Shown piece by piece: positions 60,405-64,000 of a stretch of DNA of 64,000 bases; positions within the stretch are counted from its first letter, which is position 1; the number at the start of each line of letters is the position of its first letter. The DNA is from Candidatus Freyarchaeota archaeon (GTDB taxonomy: Archaea; Asgardarchaeota; Jordiarchaeia; Jordiarchaeales; Jordiarchaeaceae). The DNA is taken from assembly GCA_030587365.1 (NCBI GenBank), contig JAUQZE010000015.1, positions 34,045 to 98,044 of the forward strand, read 5' to 3'. Made by a program: the position numbers and the translations under genes. The notes beneath the pieces were generated by a model, which made no database searches, was not told the DNA's origin, and saw only the letters and a program-made list of their open reading frames with translations.

Positions 60405-62915
60405 TTAGCCCTTTTCAATTTCTGAAAGGATTTCTTGTATTTCTTTCTTGTAGGTTTTTATAAATTCCAAGGCTTTTAGCTCGGTTTGCGACTCTACGAA
60501 TATTTCAAACACGGGTGCGTCTGATGAGGGGCGGATCAGAACCCATCCCTTATCTAGGTATATTTTTATTCCATCAATTGTATCAAACGTTTCTCCTTCC
60601 GCGTTTTCAAGAAGCCTTCGCATAATTAACCCTCTATGTTGTAGAGGAGTTGGTATGGATTCTCTAAAAGTGTAGAACCTTGGAATTTCTTTTGTTTTCT
60701 CGGAGAGGGTTTGTTTTGTTCTCGCTAGAAATTCAAGAAGCTTAGCTATGCTTACAACGCCGTCACGGAAGGGGTGTACCTTTGGAAAGATGAAGCCTCC
60801 GGTTTCTTCCCCTCCGAATACTGCCTTGTGTCGTATCACGGCCTCCGCTAGTGGTCTTAACCCCAGTTTGGTTCGAATTATCTTTCCATTAAATTCAGAA
60901 ACTATTATGTCCACAATTTGGCTGGTGCTGACCGGTACCGCTATTTTATTCTCTTTCCCATACTCGGTTAAGGCCGCTTGGGCTAAAAGAGCCACCGAGG
61001 TATCTCCACTCACCACCTCACCCTTCTCGTCAATAAATAACACTCTATCCGCATCACTATCAAATGTGGCACCCAAATCTGCGTCTAGTGCTTTCACCGT
61101 CTTACTGAGGGTAAAGAGGGAGTCAGGAGCTGAAGGTATGGCTCTTTTAGGAACAGAATCCCCAAGATAAGCGTTAAGCGTGACAACTTCAAGTCCCAGT
61201 TCTCGGAGAAACACAGGCGCAACAATTGAACTGCTTCCGTCGGCACAATCTATTATGATACGCTTTTTGGAGGAGGATAGCAACTTTGTGTCTAAATAGT
61301 TCAGAGAATTTTCAAGGTAAGATTCCACAAAACGCGTGGGATAAAGTATATCACCTACACCTACCGGCTGGCTCCTCTTTAAGGCTTCTTTAAAGAAAAT
61401 GTCCTCCACCTTTTTTTCCTCACTCTCATTCAAATCTATTCCTTCGGAGTCAAACATTCTAATGTTGATTAGGTTCTCGTTTTCGCGGGGAACGGTTAAT
61501 GATACCCCACCCTCAGCATTATAGGTTCTAACAGCCTCCTCTATTAAGGGTGTGGGCAACACTCTAACATTATAAACATTCACTCCCGTTGACTGAAGCC
61601 CAGCCACCAATGCTCTCTTGATCATTCGGGATACAAGGTAAGTGTCTCTGCCAACTATCACCTTTGAACCTTCCCCTAAGTATGTACCGAACGCTGCCCC
61701 AAGTTTTGTAGCGAATTCAGGCGTAATTTCCAAGTTGGCAACACCAGTGATGCCGTAATCGCCAAAAAGACTCTTCTTCCAAGTTACTCCCCATTTTATA
61801 TTCATATTCACAATAGCATTCTTCTGAACCACCTTATCAGGCCAGATAAGAATGTTTTCTTGCACCAGACTCTCCGGGCCCAAAATACAATCGTCACCAA
61901 TAATTGCACCATCAAGTACGGTGCTCTTTTCACCCACCTCACACCTCGCACCTATAACACAGGAACGAAGCAAGGCAGATTTATGTATAGAAGTATTACT
62001 CCAAACAACTGAACGACTTATCCGGGCGCCCTCGCCCACGTAACAACCAGGACCGATCACGCTGAAACGATCAATAACCGCTCCCCTACTTATACGGCAG
62101 GAGTCACCGATTATTGCAGGTGGATAAATCTCACAATCATCGTCGACCTTGGCCCCTTCCCCTATCCACAATCCATCCTTAACCTTCTTATGGGGAAGTT
62201 CCACCTTCACCGAGCCCTTAAGAATATCGTAGTTTGCTTCCAGATATTTTTGAGGGGTTCCGATATCCAGCCAATAACTATCAATAGTATATCCAAACAA
62301 TTCTTTATTCTCGGAAGCCATTTTGGGAAAAAGATCCTTACTGAAATCGTATTCTCCACCCTCAGGTATCAGGTCCAAAATCTCCGGCTCCAAAACATAA
62401 ATACCAGCATTTATTATATCGCTGAAAACCTCACCCCAAGTTGGTTTCTCAAGGAAACGCGTGATGTAACCGTCATCATTCAAAAAAACAATGCCAAACG
62501 CGGTAGGGCTAACGGATCTAGTTAACGCTATCGAAGCTATAGGCCCTCTTCTCTGATGCTCAGCCACAAAATTAGATAAATTAATATCAGTTAGAAGATC
62601 CGTACTGGCAACGATAAACCTACCTGAAATGAGTTCCCGAGCATGCCTAACCGCTCCCGCAGGTCCCAGGGGAGTCTTCTCATAGGAATAAGTTAACTTA
62701 ACCCCGTACCTTGAACCTTCACCAAAATACTGTTCAATCTTCTCACTCAAATAGCCCAAACATATAATTATATCCTTTATACCATGTCTCCTCAGAAGCC
62801 TTATCATGTGTTCCATAATGGGAATATCGCCGACGGGAACCAGAGGCTTAGGTGTATTCACCGTCAGAGGCCTTAACCGAGTTCCAGCTCCTCCAGCCAA
62901 TATTACCGCCTGCAT
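60405..62915 (-). CDS. fused sugar-phosphate nucleotidyltransferase and degenerate phosphohexomutase
   Basis: An 836-residue fusion of the mannose-1-phosphate guanylyltransferase (GMPP)/PMM-like type. Residues 1-230 are the nucleotidyltransferase: ILAGGAGTRLRPLTVNTPKP, with STDLLTD, EKPTWGEVF and INAGIYVLEPEIL. Residues ~250-370 are left-handed beta-helix repeats (hexapeptide type). Residues ~380-836 are a phosphohexomutase: FDSDADRVLFID (metal loop, ~618) and GGEETGGFIFP (sugar loop) are kept. At ~474 the serine loop TASHNP is replaced by TVPRENEN, so the mutase step is probably lost. Known GMPP/PMM fusions have a similarly altered loop. It likely makes a nucleotide sugar for glycosylation. 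Confidence 0.88.
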   Translation of the reverse strand: MQAVILAGGAGTRLRPLTVNTPKPLVPVGDIPIMEHMIRLLRRHGIKDIIICLGYLSEKIEQYFGEGSRYGVKLTYSYEKTPLGPAGAVRHARELISGRFIVASTDLLTDINLSNFVAEHQRRGPIASIALTRSVSPTAFGIVFLNDDGYITRFLEKPTWGEVFSDIINAGIYVLEPEILDLIPEGGEYDFSKDLFPKMASENKELFGYTIDSYWLDIGTPQKYLEANYDILKGSVKVELPHKKVKDGLWIGEGAKVDDDCEIYPPAIIGDSCRISRGAVIDRFSVIGPGCYVGEGARISRSVVWSNTSIHKSALLRSCVIGARCEVGEKSTVLDGAIIGDDCILGPESLVQENILIWPDKVVQKNAIVNMNIKWGVTWKKSLFGDYGITGVANLEITPEFATKLGAAFGTYLGEGSKVIVGRDTYLVSRMIKRALVAGLQSTGVNVYNVRVLPTPLIEEAVRTYNAEGGVSLTVPRENENLINIRMFDSEGIDLNESEEKKVEDIFFKEALKRSQPVGVGDILYPTRFVESYLENSLNYLDTKLLSSSKKRIIIDCADGSSSIVAPVFLRELGLEVVTLNAYLGDSVPKRAIPSAPDSLFTLSKTVKALDADLGATFDSDADRVLFIDEKGEVVSGDTSVALLAQAALTEYGKENKIAVPVSTSQIVDIIVSEFNGKIIRTKLGLRPLAEAVIRHKAVFGGEETGGFIFPKVHPFRDGVVSIAKLLEFLARTKQTLSEKTKEIPRFYTFRESIPTPLQHRGLIMRRLLENAEGETFDTIDGIKIYLDKGWVLIRPSSDAPVFEIFVESQTELKALEFIKTYKKEIQEILSEIEKG

Positions 62916-63102
62916 ACAAACCGCTCCATAAACCTCTTTAAACTAATTAAATACTATCCCGATTTTAATCTTTCTCAAAAATTACCATCAATATTAAAAA
63001 TTAAGCTATAAAGAAAAAGATGGAAGACAGGTCGATATTTATAAGTATTAGAAGGGAGATGTCTCAAAAAGACACTTAATAAGTGAACAAAGAGTGAATA
63101 AT

Positions 63103-63426
63103 ATGGGCGTTAAAGACCTTCCAGACAAAGCGTATATTCCTGTAGGAAACCGAGGCATGGAAGCATTCAAACTCAGAGAATGCATGAAATGTGGAAACGA
63201 AAACGAAGATGAACTAGAACTCCTAGATAAACAGGACGTAACAGAAAAAGAGGGAAAAAACATTCTAAACATTAAGACCTACAAAATTAAGTGTACCAAG
63301 TGCGGCACAACATATAGGATAATTGTGAAAAGCATTTATGTAGATGAGCAGACAGAAGAGAACAGACTAGTCTCCGCGGTTCACTACGCAGAGAACGGAG
63401 AGGAGCAATGGCTAGGAGTATTCTAA
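63103..63426 (+). CDS. zinc-ribbon protein, unknown
   Basis: A 107-residue protein. CMKCGNENEDELEL and CTKCGTTYRIIVKS give two CxxC pairs that form a zinc ribbon split by ~43 residues. The N-terminal part reads VKDLPDKAYIPVGNRGMEAF, and the C-terminal part VDEQTEENRLVSAVHYAENG. I start at ATG 63103; a GTG at 63094 is possible. It lies 188 bp ahead of the divergent GMPP gene. Not recognised as a named family. Confidence 0.6.
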   Translation: MGVKDLPDKAYIPVGNRGMEAFKLRECMKCGNENEDELELLDKQDVTEKEGKNILNIKTYKIKCTKCGTTYRIIVKSIYVDEQTEENRLVSAVHYAENGEEQWLGVF

Positions 63427-63589
63427 AAAACATATGTGTATTCGAAGTAACTAAAAAATAAATCCGCTTTGCATTTTTTGGGCGGATGGAGCTATATTTT
63501 TGTAAAGTGCTTCTTTTCTAATTGGTTGACCATTTTTTGGCTATCGGTATTGTGATAAACTTTATATCGTTAGGGGGTTACTGTCGTTT

Positions 63590-63622
63590 GGACATGATGT
63601 AACAAATTACATAAAAATGTCC
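63590..63622. other. nested palindrome in non-coding DNA
   Basis: GGACAT (63590-63595) pairs with ATGTCC (63617-63622), and inside it ATGTAA-CAAA-TTACAT (63597-63612) is a perfect stem. The whole makes a 33-nt hairpin with a small internal asymmetry. It lies in the 344-bp gap between the zinc-ribbon gene and a transposase-like gene. It may be a terminator, an operator or the end of a mobile element. The rest of the gap shows no coding frame. Confidence 0.5.
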
Positions 63623-63770
63623 TTAACTACATTAAACATCAGATGAGCAAAACAAAACCCAGCCCAAAAGAATGCAACCAAACACAACAAGAAAAAATAC
63701 GTAACGAGTCCCACAAAGCAACAGTGTTTCTAACGTAGCACCTTGGTGTACTGTAGCATAAATAAGTGGA

Positions 63771-64000
63771 CTAGGTGTTTCCTTGTAGTATTTGCCAATC
63801 GCTGATATTAAAAGACATCCCCTTAGGCTTTAGGTAGAGTTCCTCAAAAGCCTCCAACGCTTCCTGTTTCGTGAGGGAAATCTGGGGGTGGAGCTGAGCC
63901 GGGCTGGCGCCGTAGAGGTGGTGCCCCTGGTTCGGAAGCCAGTTGTGGAAGAGATTAAACAGAGAGAGGAGATACCGTCCCTTGTGCAGGGGGTCTTCTG
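63771..64000 (-). CDS. transposase-like protein, C-terminal part (cut by window edge)
   Basis: The reverse-strand frame is open from the window end to a stop at 63771-63773. It reads EDPLHKGRYLLSLFNLFHNW, LPNQGHHLYGASPAQLHPQI, then SLTKQEALEAFEELYLKPKG. The pattern F-NW-P-x-LYGASPAQ is that of the tail of integrase-core/DDE transposases (ends in x-G-x-TPAE-type). The GC-rich composition contrasts with its AT-rich flank. The start and catalytic part lie outside the window. Confidence 0.5.
   Translation of the reverse strand, partial: EDPLHKGRYLLSLFNLFHNWLPNQGHHLYGASPAQLHPQISLTKQEALEAFEELYLKPKGMSFNISDWQILQGNT

Noticed and set aside
1..64000. CRISPR array
   Set aside because: Short repeats were looked for by eye; none recurs at regular 60-70-bp spacing anywhere in the window.

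Overview
The window looks like AT-rich chromosomal DNA from an anaerobic archaeon. The archaeal signs are a DUF2070 membrane protein, a 3-hexulose-phosphate isomerase, an ADP-forming acyl-CoA ligase, thiolase/DUF35 pairing, many GTG and TTG starts and TATA-type promoters. A Ras-like small GTPase, a roadblock-like protein and a large protein with a longin/roadblock-like N-terminus point towards Asgard archaea or a close relative such as Bathyarchaeia. No rRNA, tRNA or CRISPR array was recognised, so the exact lineage is an inference.

Layout. 1-5.8 kb: end of a DUF2070 gene, a polyferredoxin with a likely frameshift, an FrhB/FdhB-like iron-sulfur flavoprotein and panB. 6-9 kb: two tandem pseudo-KaiC/V4R proteins and an acidic-tail protein. 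9.5-17 kb: etfBA with a ferredoxin-fused EtfA, an acyl-CoA dehydrogenase, a thiolase/DUF35 pair, a SHOCT-type membrane protein and an M42 peptidase. 17-24 kb: small V4R-like paralogues, the wreck of an MtrH-family methyltransferase gene, an SDR, two GNAT enzymes, a TraB-family protein and Hsp20. 23.8-29 kb: three short pseudo-KaiC proteins around a winged-helix regulator and a GC-rich TnpB-like gene. 29-39 kb: MBL hydrolase, Ras-like GTPase, second SDR, methyltransferase, a HEAT-repeat gene flanked by a 248-bp duplication, a zinc alcohol dehydrogenase and small unknowns. 39-49 kb: amidohydrolase, heme O synthase-like UbiA protein, ferredoxin plus aldehyde:ferredoxin oxidoreductase, and two large unknown proteins that overlap by 4 bp. 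49-64 kb: AmrS, ADP-forming ligase alpha subunit, split UxaA-type dehydratase, a second acyl-CoA dehydrogenase, D-2-hydroxyacid dehydrogenase, roadblock-like protein, PHI, GMPP/PMM fusion, and transposase remnants at 59.3 kb and at the right edge.

How it fits together. Acyl-CoA dehydrogenases, EtfAB, thiolase/DUF35, aldehyde:ferredoxin oxidoreductase and the ADP-forming ligase suggest anaerobic oxidation of acyl-CoAs or aldehydes with ferredoxin and flavin electron carriers and ATP made from acyl-CoA. The MtrH wreck suggests a lost C1/methyl-transfer branch. The most unusual material is the family of five KaiC-like proteins whose P-loop has been replaced, the identical 23-bp palindromic element at two promoters in the hsp20/pseudo-KaiC/winged-helix neighbourhood, and the TnpB-like gene that appears to lack one RuvC acidic residue and ends in a hairpin-rich tail.
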